Assembly: GCF_000264905.1 (NCBI RefSeq)
Contig: NW_006763138.1
Span: 186,001-250,000 of the forward strand
Length of the DNA stretch: 64,000 bases
Direction of reading: 5' to 3'
Origin: Stereum hirsutum FP-91666 SS1
Lineage: Eukaryota; Basidiomycota; Agaricomycetes; Russulales; Stereaceae
The translations under genes were made by a program, and so were the position numbers. This document shows, in pieces, positions 16,424-27,697 of the stretch (positions are counted from its first letter, which is position 1; each line of letters starts with the position of its first letter). The notes beneath the pieces are model-generated. The model did no database searches. It was not told where the DNA came from and saw only the letters and a program-made list of their open reading frames with translations.

Positions 16424-17393
16424 ATGTCGCAACCGCCCCTCCCTGTCAAGAAATCGCTGGGAAGCTGCTCGAATCCTTCCTGCGCTTTTTTCTTTCAAAT
16501 CTGCCACAAGGCCCCTAAAAAGTGTTCGAAGTGCAAGTGGGTACTTATAACATTAATATTGTGTAACGAGTTGCTGACGTATTTATGATGATTTTGTGCT
16601 TCACAGATCAGTTCAGTACTGTGACAGAGTTTGTGTCTTCAGTTTGGACATCGGCTATCGGGATGGGTGGCTCATTACACATTATCATCTAGGCATGCCA
16701 ACAGGCACACTGGAAAGAACATAAAGAGTTCTGCGCCGTATGGGCACAATCCACGTCCGAGAACCCCGGAGGCATCACCATCCAAAAAAATCAAACTGAA
16801 GATAGCGCATCTCATCTGGCTCGTAAGTCAGAACAAAGGTCAGCTTGATGGTAGTTCAACGGTCTGACGTTTTTTTTCTTCTTTCATAAGGTCAGAGGCC
16901 TCACCGAGTATACCGACTACCTATGGAAAGAGTACGACTTCTTCATAAGCCACGATGACGAACGTCGACGCGGTTTCATGGAATTCCACTTCACCCGCTG
17001 GGAACAGCTCTTCGCCGCCATAGACTTCATCGAATCCCTCCCCGTCACCGAACAGCGACCGTTTCGAGCTCTTCCAGGGAGCCCGAGCTACCTGCACGAC
17101 GGCTTCGATCCAGAAACGCGTAGGGGATTTATCATCGAGGGCAAAGAGCCAGAGGCGCAGATGATCGATATTCGCAAGGTGCCCCGAATAGGAAGTTGGA
17201 CCTCGCGAAGAAGGTGGATCAGTACATGCATCCGTCGACGAATGAGACCAGGAAGAGCTTGCAGACGTCGCTGGACATTGCGTTGCCGTATAAGGATGTG
17301 TTCGTCATCTCGGTGTCTGTGGACTTGACGGGCGATTATACGACGAATTTATACGACCTGTATTATCGCGGGTTGAGCTGGGCGCCGGAATGA
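16424..17393 (+). CDS. MYND-type zinc-finger protein
   Basis: The MYND finger occupies roughly residues 15-60: CSNPSCAF, CHKAPKKCSKC, SVQYCDRACQQAHWKEHKEFC, with the usual Cys and His spacing. It is split by introns near 16537-16606 and 16630-16689. The downstream region (LTEYTDYLWKEYDFF, MEFHFTRWEQLFAAIDFIE, DLAKKVDQYM) is the lineage-specific part seen with fungal MYND fingers. Two places need RNA support. The frame is kept if GTATGG...CTGAAG (about 16738-16803) is an intron. Near 17120-17178 either a 59-nt intron or a one-base lesion is needed to join the last frame, which ends YYRGLSWAPE. The function is probably protein-protein interaction or regulation. No SET domain is visible. Confidence 0.72.
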
Positions 17394-17623
17394 GACTTGT
17401 AGAGCACGGATCGATAGTAAATAATGAATTTCTTGGCCACTTTTCGAGACTATCATGGTGTACGTCACGATTCGTTCCGTATTGTTGTAGGCCCCACGCA
17501 TTTGATGTCCTATCGCAGACCTGTACCAGTGGTGATCTTCCAACGAGACCCTCAATATTTACACCGAAAAAAAAACAGTGCTCAATAAATAATCCATCTA
17601 ACCCATCACCAACACGGCTAGCA

Positions 17624-20094
17624 CTAGAACACGGGCGCATCCCGCAAGAACAACCGCGACTCCTCCTTCTTCACCCATCGCGCCACTGAATTTGCGGCGT
17701 GGATCGCCGCGCTCTTAGGCATCCAGGGAGAGAGGGTGATGTACAGCTCGAACGGCTGTGTGATCTACGTGAAGGTAGAAGCACATAGAGGGAAATTTAG
17801 TGTATGTCTGACGAGTGCGGGTGTGAATAGGTGAAGTTTGAAGAGGCGTACCCATCCCATAACGCTCTCCTTCTGCGTCTTAATATACTGCAGCTTCAAA
17901 GGTGTCTCTTGGCCCGACTTCGCATGTATATTGTCATGCAAAATCTGATACAGTGTGATCAATCTACCAAAGTTCCGTCAGCATTCACATCTTCATATAC
18001 GTCTAAGCAGTGAAGGAGGGGAAAAGCTCCTTACCGTCGCTGTTCGTTGTCGGTATCGTACGGATCCTCATAGACGGGCACCGTGATTTGAACATGCGCC
18101 CTCGACTTGTATATGAAGTGACGAAGACCAGGGATGCTTAGCTCCGAAACAGAGTATTCAGTGGCGCCCGTTCGGATAGAGTCGAGAATGGTGCCCAGTG
18201 TCCCGTCTCCATCGAGTTTCTGGCGCCCAAAACGTGTTGAGAGGAGCAAGATAAATGTATGAATAAAATATCACGATACCTTATAGACAGTGTCACACCA
18301 CGTTCGTACGGACTCGAAGTCTCCATTTCCACTAACACAGATCAAACACACGGACGAAGGATCGGTGGACTCGTTCACTAATGAGTCATCGTCCTCGGGC
18401 GCTGTCTCTTGACGATCGTCTTGTTCTGGTGGCTCGACCCCCTCGGGGACCGTCCCTTCTGCAGAGAGGTCATTCTCGGGTGGGGGTGTCGGAGGCTGAG
18501 GTTGTAGGAATGTGATGTAGGCATTAACGAAGGCTGAAGCGTCGAACTTGGGAAGACACATGGGCAACCAAGAGGCCGAGGCCGAAGAGTTGACGATGGA
18601 GGGTGAATGTGCTGTGTTCATCAATATGTGAAGGTCTAGAGGGTGAAGTCAGTAAGAGATCCTGATAGTATAGCGTAATGAGTTACCTGCTGGGTGTATA
18701 GAGTGTTTCCTTGGTCGTACCAAAGTGATCACCCGGCCACGACCAATCAAGATGATATATAGCAAGTCCTGGGTGCATGGTCAGCTCGAGTTCACCTGTC
18801 AAAGAGGCCGAGTGGTGGCACCTTCATGCGTGAACTAGGCAGAAGCGCGCTCGCCACGCGCGATCTCAGGCCAGGATCCATGCGAAGACAGTGCAATGAC
18901 GAAGTACTCATAGCCAGGTCGTCTTGTACGCGGTCCAGCATGGAGTGAATGAGTATCTCAGCCCCTAAAACCCATTCTTGTCAGTTCATCTCGTCGTGTC
19001 GCTCGTTTAAGCGGTGTACCATTCAATAGCCGACCCAGGTCGAAGTTCGTCCGGCGTTCGAATATACGTCTTAGCTGCCCTCCAGAAACGATGCTTAGGA
19101 CTTGAAGATGCAGGTACTCCAGATGTGATCGTGTCTTCCTTTTTCATAATCAGCGATTCCCATTCTTTGTAGGCCATAGGTAGAAGATACGATTTGACAC
19201 ATACTGACCACGGACTCGGGTTCGCCCCAGGAAGAAACGGAGGCGTAGTAGATCGGCGACCGTACTAAGAAGTTAATGCGCGTCTTGCCTGCGTTTATGC
19301 ACCGAAGTTTATCTCGGTCGTCGAGGAAGACAGATATGAGGGCCTGCATGATGCCGATGATATTGGCCAACTCATCCGGATCCCGCGACATGGAGCGACT
19401 GTGAGTAACCGTCAGCGGTGATTTTAGTGTTATGACGGTAAGGATAAGGGGTACCTGTTAAAGACAGGCTTTCCAGCATCTGTAAGAACGAAATACTGCC
19501 GCGGAGGATATGAATCCGCTGGGCCACACATGCCCGGGTTGAGCGTTCTGAATGTTCACGTTTAGGTGAAAGCTCATACCAATCTCAACAGATTCTTCCT
19601 CAATATCAGCCGCCTTCTGGCTGCGACGTGACCGAAAGGATGCGCTCATGTCTAACGAACTTGATATGAGTATGCGTACGAGAGCTTCTATCTCTGTGCT
19701 GACCATTTGGAGAGTCCCTCGCGCTCAATGTCCGCCGTAGCTGATCCCTCAACGCTTTCTTAGATACCTCATCCTCTGCGGGCGACCGACGAAACCCAGC
19801 AATCGCCCCCGCCGCGTCCCCTTCGATGACATCGACCTCTGCATCGACCTCTGGAACGAGGATACCTTCGGTGACATTGATAACGGAAGAAGCAGAGCTC
19901 TGTACGCCTGAGCTCGGAATGGATTGCATATGGTGTTGTGGGGGTTTGGGGGAGGGAGATGATTGGACTTGGAGGGATGAGATGGAGCGGGTGGGTTTCG
20001 AAACGGAGAGGGTAGAGAGAGAGATAGGTTTGGGGGACGGTACGGGTGTGGGTGAGCGTGATGGTGTCCTAGAAGGAGGAGCAGAGTTGACCAT
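17624..20094 (-). CDS. MON1: Vacuolar fusion protein MON1
   Basis: Subunit of the Mon1-Ccz1 guanine-nucleotide exchange factor for Rab7/Ypt7, which drives endosome-vacuole fusion. Family blocks, in order from the N-terminus: MSFHLNVNIQNAQPG and NKPVF (20000-19400), AGKTRINFLVRSPIYYASVS, WLPMCLPKFDASAFVNAYI, the loop GDGTLGTILDSIRTGATEY, GLRHFIYKSRAHVQITVP, and the C-terminus LSPWMPKSAAIHAANSVAR and WVKKEESRLFLRDAP. The N-terminal about 110 residues are a Ser/Pro-rich disordered region. I chose the ATG at 20094 (MVNSAPPSRTP). An in-frame ATG at 20142 would add 16 residues. At least eight introns, all short. A second acidic/PPTPPPEN insert sits inside the longin region (about 18360-18500). Confidence 0.9.
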
Positions 20095-20334
20095 CGTCGT
20101 TCCTTCCAGTGGTCCAGAGCAAGTCTCGAGGACCAGACTCAAAAATCGAAGGACAGTCGTTCTTCTCTACTCTAGAGCATACGTCCAGATACGTCCTCGG
20201 TAGACGTTGAACGTGAGCGTGGGTGGCAGAGTTGAGTAAGGTGGCGTAAGGGGCGTGCCGCCACAGTCACCCAGCGCCACGAGCGTTCAAGTCCGCGATG
20301 CGAATAACGTTTGCCTCCGCACTCTGCTCTCCCC

Positions 20335-21514
20335 ATGAACCAACATGTCTCTCTTCCACCAGAGGCTCGTGGAGACCCATGGTTCGAGGATGGTATGCCT
20401 TTCGTTTCATTAATCCGAGAAAAAGCGCGATATCCTCATCTGTCACTCGTTGGAGACTAGGAAACATCGTCCTCATTGCAGCCTCGCCGAACGCGGAGGA
20501 TACGACGAAACAACCCGTGGCATTCAGAGTCCATCGCGGCGTCCTCTCTAGACACTCGGAAATATTTCGCACCATGTTCCAGATGCCTCAGAATCCGACC
20601 GATGCGGAAATGCTTGACGGTTGTTTTGTCGTGCGAATGTACGATCTTCCCAACGAGCTATCCAGTCTCATCAAAGCTCTATACGACGGGGTGTGAGTCT
20701 CACTCTCCACCTGTACGACCTTACATCTCCATTGACATCATCCAGTGCATTTTCCCAACGTAGTGCCGAGGATTTCTTCCTCCTGGCTGGAATCCTCCGG
20801 CTCGCATCCAAATACTTCATCCCTTCTCTCCGTCTTCAAGCCATCCGTTACCTGACCCAAACATGGGCCCATACCCTCCGTGGCCACGACACAATGGTCT
20901 CCACTGCACTCTCCTCTCCAGAAATTGACGGCATGACCTACCCCTACGTCCACCCCTTACACGTCCTCAACCTTGCCCGCGAAGTCAACGTGCAGATCGT
21001 CGTCCCCTCAGCACTATACTTCCTCTCCATCTACCCCCTCACCGATCTCATACGAGCAGACCATCCGAAACTACGCGTCGAACATCCTTCACGACCGTCA
21101 TCGCAACTATCAGCGCAGGACATCCGCGACTACACGCTGATGTATCAGCACCGGATCAACCTCCTTCTCGACTTCATCCGCGAGACTTGCGCGAACCGAC
21201 CTGCCAGCTCCGACTGCGAAAGAGCGCAGGATCACTCCCCGGATTCTTCGCAACAGTGCAGGAAGAATTTTTCTCGATTGGCCCATTACAGCTATCAGGC
21301 CTTCTCGCCCCGTGCAGGACCGTTCCATAATATGGATCAGGCGGTGAAGTGGGCGGAGACGGACTCGACGCTTTGTTCGCGGTGTCAGCGTGCGTTTCGG
21401 ACGGACGTCACGGCTTTGAGGGAAAGGTTGTGGACTGAGCTGCCTAGGATCGTTGGATTGCCTGGATGGGAGCAACTGGAGGAGATTGATTTGGCGCCAC
21501 AGGCATCGTTTTGA
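20335..21514 (+). CDS. BTB/POZ domain protein
   Basis: Exons 20335-20392, 20461-20692 and 20746-21514 encode 352 aa. The N-terminus MNQHVSLPPEARGDPWFEDG joins in frame to NIVLIAAS, the classic BTB opening. FRVHRGVLSRHSEIFRTMF and VVRMYDLPNELSSLIKALYDG follow, then a helical region (LRLASKYFIPSLRLQAIRYL) and a Cys-containing C-terminal region. This layout is typical of the large mushroom BTB family, whose members are probably adaptors or transcriptional cofactors. A precise role is unknown. A second member lies at 40024-41218. The gene is divergent from MON1 with 240 bases between starts. Confidence 0.85.
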
Positions 21515-21893
21515 GGATCAGGATTCAGAGCGCTGTTCTTTCATCTATTTTTATTTACCCTTTGGAAGAGGGTCACATTATAATCATAAATCCTTCTTGG
21601 CTAATTCATGCATCAGTCATTGTGTAACGACCCACGAGCAGTCAGACGGAACTTAGGTTGAAGTTTCCCTGAAGGTCGGTCATTCGTCCTTACTTTCACG
21701 CTATAGAGGAGCATGAATCGAAGATGTTAACGATGACTTGGCGATAGGACTCGCGGATTCAGGATGTTTCTCAACGACAAAAACGGTGTGCATTCTATCA
21801 AACATCAATCACACACGAGCCACGCTAGCAAGCCAAACCCAGTCCAGCAGGCATCCTCTTCCGCCTCCTCGGTCTCCCTGATCTCTCCGTCCT
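21515..21893. other. Convergent 3' region
   Basis: Stretch of 379 bases between the stop codons of the BTB gene and the repeat-protein gene. No coding structure is seen. Probably the two 3' untranslated regions. Confidence 0.5.
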
Positions 21894-23428
21894 CTAAGCG
21901 TGAGCCTCAGCCTCAGTCTTGTCATTGTCGTTGCTCTTCTCCGGCGCTTTGACATCGACAGCGGCGGGATCGTCACGCCTTGAGACCTGGTCATTGCTGG
22001 AAGGTTTGACGTCGGTGTCGGTGTTGCCCGCCGGGGTGCTGACACCTGTAGACTCGTCGCGGGTGTCGAATTGCTTGTCGTTCGAGGGCGCGACATCGGT
22101 GTTGCTGTCTCCCGCCGGGGTGTCGACGCCGGCTCCAGCAGGCTCATCGCGAGCCTTGACATTATCCCCCTTTCCTGCCACGTCCGTCTCTCCCGCCGGG
22201 GTGTTGACGTCGGCGTCAGCGGGGTCGTCGCGGGTGTTGACCTCGTTATCTTTGTGAGGAGCTACGTCGGCGTCGCTGTCGCCTGCTGGGGTGTTGACAT
22301 CGGCGCCAGTGGGGTCATCGCGAGAGTTGAGATCGTTGTCTTTGGGAGGTGCGACGTCGGCATCGCTTTTGCCTGCCGGGGTGTTGACATCGGCGTCAGT
22401 GGGCTCATCGCGTTCGTCGAGATCGTTGGGAGATGCGACGTCTGCATCGCTTTTGCCAGCTGGGGTGTTGACATCGGCGTCAGCGGGCTCATCGCGAGAG
22501 TTGATATCGTTGTCCTTCGAAGGTGCGACGTCAGTGTTACTGTCTCCCGCCGGAGTGGCGACGTCGGCGCCGGTAGGCTCGTCGCGAGCGTTGACGTCCT
22601 CGCTCTTCCCTGGAGTAGCTTCCGTCTTGGCCGCTGGGGTGTTGACATCGGCTTCAGTAGGGTCGCTGCGAGTGTTCATGTGGTTGTCATCTGCGGGTGC
22701 GACATCGGTGTTGCTGTCGCCCGCCGGAGTGTCGACCTTGGCACCGGAGGGTTCGTCGCGAGTGTTGATATCCTTGTCCTGTGAAGGCTTGACGTCGGCG
22801 TCACTGTTGCCGGCGGGCGTGGCAACGTCTGCACCGGCAGGCTCGTCACGCCCGGACATGAGCGTGGGCGCGTCGCCTGATGGAACGTTGTCAAGGACGG
22901 CGGGCTCATGAGCGGTGGCAGTCGAGCTGGAGGAACCGGGCTGCGGTACGGCGACGTCTCTGCGAATGCGGTGATTGAAAATGTCAGACCGTCGAGTACG
23001 AGGTACGGAGGAAGATGTCTACTCACGGGTTGTTTGAACCCGCCACAGGAGCGCCAGCGTAGAACGCGTTTCTGGGGCGTGAGTGGTGTTAGTCTGGAGT
23101 GCAGTACAGAACGAACGGAAATCAACATACCCGCCACTGTTGGCGCCAGCACTAAAGGTGGAAACTATGAGCTGAAAATACGAGCCAGCAGATAATGAAT
23201 TGTACGTACTCCGCAGGTCCGGGACCGTTCCTGGTTTCGACGGCGTTGACGTGGTTCATACCTATGAGGAACGAGTTAGCTAAACTCGCGCGTGGCACGA
23301 AGGGGGGAGCGAACGAGACGAGGCCTACCGGGAAAGGCTGAGGCTGCAGACCTAGAGTTCATAGTCATCAACGGGCTAGCGCTAACGATAGCAGCGGAAG
23401 TGACAGCGAGGAGAGCAGCGGCACGCAT
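21894..23428 (-). CDS. Secreted 30-residue-repeat protein
   Basis: The first exon encodes a clear signal peptide (MRAAALLAVTSAAIVSAS, cleavage expected near ASPL). Small exons follow, with junctions that keep frame (NHVNAVETRNGPGP, AGANSGGNAFYAGAPVAGS, PDVAVPQPGSSSSTATAHEP). The last exon carries about ten and a half copies of a 27-30-residue repeat with consensus D-E/D-P-x-G/D-A-D-V-x-T-P-A-G-x-S-D/N-x-D-V-x-P followed by K/N-D-N-x-N-x-R. The repeats are acidic, lack Cys and are predicted disordered. The function is unknown. An extracellular or cell-surface role is inferred from the signal peptide. No GPI tail is evident at the C-terminus (EAEAHA). Its first exon closely matches that of the divergent neighbour at 24221. 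Confidence 0.82.
21910..22850 (-). repeat. About 90-bp coding tandem repeat, 10-11 units
   Basis: Degenerate direct repeat inside the last exon of the secreted protein. Each unit is 81-90 bp and is anchored by codons for D-E-P, A-D-V and T-P-A-G. Units differ by substitutions and by in-frame deletions of three to nine bases. The opposite strand also stays open through the array because of the repeat composition and is not taken as coding. Confidence 0.85.
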
Positions 23429-24220
23429 GATGAATTAGATAGTTAGTCGGGGAGAGTGCTAGCGTGTGTAGAGATGTGTGGTGGCGGCAAGGCGAGTCGT
23501 GGGGAGGTAAGTTCTCGCTGCCTCTGGCTTATAATGCCCTCTCGTGATACTCACGACAGTTGAACATTGATCGAAAGATAAACGGCGGGAAAACGACGGG
23601 ATCGACTGCAAGTTCTCGGTGGCGGGGACAAGATTGAACCTTAATCTTTAACCACGTAAGTTTCATTCTCCGCTACCCGTCGCGGAGTTTTCCGCTACAC
23701 TGCTTTCGAGAGTGCTTGACAGGGACTGCATAGGATCCTATATTTATTGTTCAAGTATTTCTCAATGTTTTCTTGACGTTAATCTTGTTCTTTCGACGCT
23801 CTCGCCAAGTCGTCGAGTGTTGGTCCACATGTGAATGGATGCTTACCGACGAGATACTTCCGTCGCCTCCGTCTGCTTCACCCCGACTTGGTCTGCCCAT
23901 TTGTATGTTCGCCGCTCGATGGACTGCCAGAAATCGAGCGCGCCCGCCTCTGTCAAACCTTGAGCTCTCGTTTCGGTAACCATCTCCTCTTCTGGCTTTT
24001 CTTCGATGTGACGTCCCTCTTTGCCTCTTTGTGACATGTCCCGCCCACATCCCTCCTCGCGGTATATAAGGGCCCTCGAGTGCGACCACGTTCCTCCAGG
24101 ATCCGCCTGTCGAGCCGCCCACATTTCTATCACCGCAATATCACTTCCCCTTCCACTGCAACTTTTTCCGGACACTCTTTTCACCACTATCCTCAACCCC
24201 ACATCTTCATCGTCTTCAAC
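23429..24220. promoter_or_regulatory. Bidirectional promoter of two secreted-protein genes
   Basis: A region of 792 bases between head-to-head starts. On the minus side a TATAAG box is read at 23533-23528, about 100 nt before the 23428 start. On the plus side TATATAAG at 24063-24070 lies about 150 nt before the 24221 start, followed by a pyrimidine-rich leader. Both genes therefore appear to have strong TATA-type promoters. No convincing coding exon is present. Confidence 0.65.
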
Positions 24221-25000
24221 ATGCGTGCTGCTGCCATCCTCGCCTTCACCTCCGTCGCCCTTGTCAGCGCCAGCCCCTTAATGGGAGTCTCTGGGATGCC
24301 TGCCTCAGCTGACAACGCCGTCAGCTCCGGCTCTGCTGCCCCCGTCACCGGCTCTGGAGGTCACGGCGCTGCTGGTTAGTTTTATGCCTCATGCCCTTCT
24401 CTTTTATGACCTTGTTCTGACTTTGCATGTCTTTGCGCACTCTTTCTTCCGTTTTAGGCGCGGGCTATGTCAACGCCGCTTCTCACAATAGCCACAACTC
24501 CAGAGACTGTGGCGCTCCCCCTCCCTCTAACAACGATGGCGGGAACGGTAATGGCAACAACAACGGCGGGAACAACGGAAATGGTAACAACGACGGCGGG
24601 AACAACGGAAACAACGGGGACGACGGGAACAGTGTAGACCCCAGCAACTTGCTTGCCTCCTTCTTTCCTTCCGACTCTGGCTCTGGCTCTGGGTCCTCCG
24701 GCAGCGGGTTAGTACTACCAACCTCTACTCTCACATCCTTCTCGTATCCGTTTTCTTGGCGTTCACTTACACGACAATATTTCTCATTGCAGGAACAACG
24801 GCAATGGCGACGACTTGGCCGATGTTGGGTCGCACAACGGCGAGAACTCGGGTGGCAACGCTGATGCCGCTGCAGGCTCGTTCAACCCCTCAACTGACCC
24901 CACGTGAGCAGCCCCTTTCGCGTAGCCTTTCACCCCGCTGATCTTACCTTGTTTCCTCCTTCCCATCCAATTTTTTTTTCGTCTTAGCAGCATCCTCTAA
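24221..25000 (+). CDS. Secreted Asn/Gly-rich low-complexity protein
   Basis: Exons 24221-24374, 24458-24707, 24793-24903 and 24988-25000 sum to 175 aa. The signal peptide MRAAAILAFTSVALVSASPL is nearly identical to that of the divergent gene at 23428. The mature protein has a GSG-rich start, then a tract of N, G and D (about residues 75-110), a Ser/Gly tract (DSGSGSGSSGSG), and a C-terminal region again rich in N and G. A single Cys is visible (NSRDCGAPPP). No known enzyme domain. The last exon encodes only the final four residues. A secreted structural or surface-active protein is an inference. Confidence 0.8.
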
Positions 25001-25574
25001 GGCGCCTCCTCATGCGGTCACTGTGTAATCGCTCGATGTTGTATGTCGGTTCGACGTTGAAGACTTTGGCTCCGTTGTGGTGTGGTGTTACTTCGTCTGT
25101 AGTTGCGTCTAGTGGAATGGAATCGTGTCTATTGTGACGATCCGGAGCTTCATTTCGCTCTGTGCGTGATAAGTGGCTCAGTGAGAGTTCCAGAAACATC
25201 GGAGGCGGTGCGGCTCGGTTTGGTGAGAAGGATACTATTTGGCAGTGGTAAAAAGGGAGACAAAGGAGAGCGAAACCTGAGCAAGGAACACGAAAGCGAG
25301 ATCGGCGTCAAGGTCACTTTGAAGGTCAGAGCCAATGCGGTTTCGACGATATTTCCGGGAGTCCTACTGCTCGCTGTGATGCTCTAATGAGTTATCTCCT
25401 CCCAGACGAGTTGGCGACATCGACCAGACGCGTCTTCGAAGTTTATGCACGTGCTGAGGTACCTTCAAGAAGATAATTGTCGAGATGTCGGGAGAATTCG
25501 AGCTTCTTTCCAGAGGGATACCATTGATACATCGAGGTTGCTTTCATTTCTACACGGATATAAACACAGTTTCC
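25001..25574. other. Convergent 3' region
   Basis: About 570 bases between the stops of the secreted protein (+) and the ARC1-like gene (-). Open frames here lack domains. I see only probable untranslated regions. Confidence 0.5.
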
Positions 25575-27466
25575 CTACGATAGAGAAGCGCCCACAAGCG
25601 AAGGCGCCGTGCACACTGCGTCTTTCGTCCGGATCCGATGAACACTCTTCGTTGTGGGGTTCACCCATGCGGCTTCTCGTGAGTCGAGCGTGATGAAGCC
25701 TAGGGCGTGAAAAGGTTAGAAAAGTGAGGTTGAAAAACTCGCGTTCGGTCTCGAGTACAGGTCAGGGATGGTCGGGGGAGTATCGTACCTGGTTGAATCG
25801 TTTCGAAGATCTTTTTCTTCGGGTTGAGTTGCGAAAGGGGAGTAGCGTCTAGAGGAGTATTCGAGACGTGAGGGGGATATGGCCAAACATTTCAACTAGG
25901 GTACGAGGAAGGATAAGGATAAAGACGCACTCTCGAAGTCGGCACCCTCGAAGTAGATCCTCTCTCCTGGCTTAGAGTTCGGCGGTGGGTCAATGAGCTC
26001 GATGCCAGCTTCTTTGCCGTCTTTTGAGGTCGCCTGTTGCAGTGGCGGAAGAAGAAGGTGATAGGGTGAGTAAGAAGAAAATGATTTATAGATGTGAGGG
26101 ACGCACGCAGAGAACCATGGCGAAACTTTTGACACCGCGCATGTTTGCGGGTTTAAGGTTGCACTGGTAGAAAGGAGGTCGGGGTTCAATTATAATACAA
26201 GTTGTTTTGGGTGGCGTGTAGTTTGGGAGGAGTGAGAAAGAGGCTTACGACGCCGACGAGCCATTTGTCCTGCATCTTCTCGATGGGGACGTAGTTAACG
26301 AGACCTGAAACTACGGTTCGGGGGCCGGTCTCTTCGCCAAAGTCGATTTGCTACCAATGCGGTCTTGGTGAGCATTCGGCAAATGCAAGAATGGCCGTAA
26401 GAGCACTCACCTCGACGTAGAGACCGTCGGCATCGGGATGCTTCTTGACTGAATGAGACCGCTCAGAGAGGAATGTAAGCTGGTTGGTGGTGCAGGCAAG
26501 GCTCACCATCGACAATATGTCCCACCCGTAAATCGATCATAGAAGGAACAGGTTCACCAGCATCTTCAGCAGGTGCTGCCGCCTTTCCTCCGCCTTTCTC
26601 CTTCTTCTTACCTTCTCCGTCTTTCGCCTTCGCCTGCGCGCCTCCCTCTTTCTTTTCTTTCTCCTTCTTTTCCTTCTTGGGCGCCTTACCCTGCTCAGTT
26701 TCAGCGGTCTCCGGCTTGCTCGTCGAACCTGTCGCAGCCGCCTCCGTGGGTGCAGCTGCAGCTGCTTTGGCGGCCTTGTCCTTTTTCTTGGGTTCGGGGG
26801 CTTTTCGTTCGATGGTGGGTGCGTTGGTAAAGTCTATAGAGACAAGAGAGAAGGCAGGAGATAGTTTCTCCGCAGATTTGCGGACAGAGGGACGGGATTG
26901 GATATGATCGAAGTAGCGGGTGAGGGCTGGGTGGGAGAAGTACTGTGGCGGCTGCAATTGAGACTGTCGATGGTGAAGAAACAGCATGAATAAGGGTGAA
27001 TTCGAAGGACACTAGGAGAGGGAAAACATACGAAGGTGGAATGAAGCGCTCCGTAAAGTGCTGCGTCTGCGGCGGTAAAGTAGTTGCTAACTACATAGGT
27101 GCGAGGGACAAGTTGCGCATCGAGTTCCTATGGTATCAGAGTAAGGACTGGCTGGACTGCAGTCACTCTTCGTGCACTTGCCTTCAAATTTTCCGCTCTG
27201 GTGATATCTCCCTGCGCGACCTTGTCGATCCACTCAGCGATGTCTGCCTTTTCCTTCTCGGACTTGCCAAAGTCCTGACCTCCATCCTCGGTCGCCCCGA
27301 TGACGAGATCGCGGAGAGGGGCCTGCAATTTTCCGAGGCTCGCTGCTGCAGACATTTTTCTAGAGAACAGCAATGGTAATCGATGGGGTAGACTTGGTGC
27401 TCTGTGATGCAGATGAAGAGAGAAAGTAAAGGAACGAGCGAATGCAAGCCGAGTCAAGGTGGCCAT
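25575..27466 (-). CDS. ARC1: ARC1/AIMP1-like tRNA-binding cofactor (EMAPII domain)
   Basis: Aminoacyl-tRNA-synthetase cofactor. The N-terminal GST-like region (LGKLQAPLRDLVIGA, LVPRTYVVSNYFTAADAALYGALH) mediates assembly with synthetases. A Lys/Glu/Ala-rich middle follows (KKEKKEKEKKEGG). The C-terminal OB-fold binds tRNA: IDLRVGHIV, HPDADGLYVEQIDFGEE, RTVVSGLVNYVP, CNLKPANMRGVKSFAMVLCA, then LNPKKKIFETIQPGF. The stop is at 25575-25577. An upstream in-frame ATG (27466) gives an Arg/Leu/His-rich extension (FARSFTFSLHLHHRAP) before the cytosolic-type start at 27355 (MSAAASLGK), so two isoforms are possible. The intron at 27128-27181 is GC-AG. The tandem GATA 14-mer is 42 nt upstream of 27466. 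The gene is divergent from the oxygenase. Confidence 0.88.
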
Positions 27467-27507
27467 GTGGCGTCGAGAGTTTGAGGAGGATCAGATGGGC
27501 GGCGAAC

Positions 27508-27521
27508 ATCTTATCTTATCT
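27508..27521 (-). promoter_or_regulatory. Tandem GATA element upstream of ARC1-like gene
   Basis: Same 14-mer (AGATAAGATAAGAT on the minus strand) as at 2642 and 45379. It lies in the 231-base divergent interval between ARC1 and the oxygenase and is oriented with ARC1 transcription. Confidence 0.5.
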
Positions 27522-27697
27522 TGCCGAGGGCCGTGCCGCGCCACCGCCGCTGCACGGATCTCAGGACGAAGTCGAGTGTGGCCCAGGGACAATCCATGAT
27601 GATGTCTAGACAAATCACCATCCACTCTCAGCTCGAACGTTCGTCTCCTCCTTTGGTACTCTCCCTCAGACCACCACCACCTGCGCCTTGAAGCGAC

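Noticed and set aside
22071..22911. Plus-strand open frames across the 90-bp repeats
   Set aside because: Mirror frames of the secreted repeat gene. The minus strand has the signal peptide, introns in phase and the repeat consensus.
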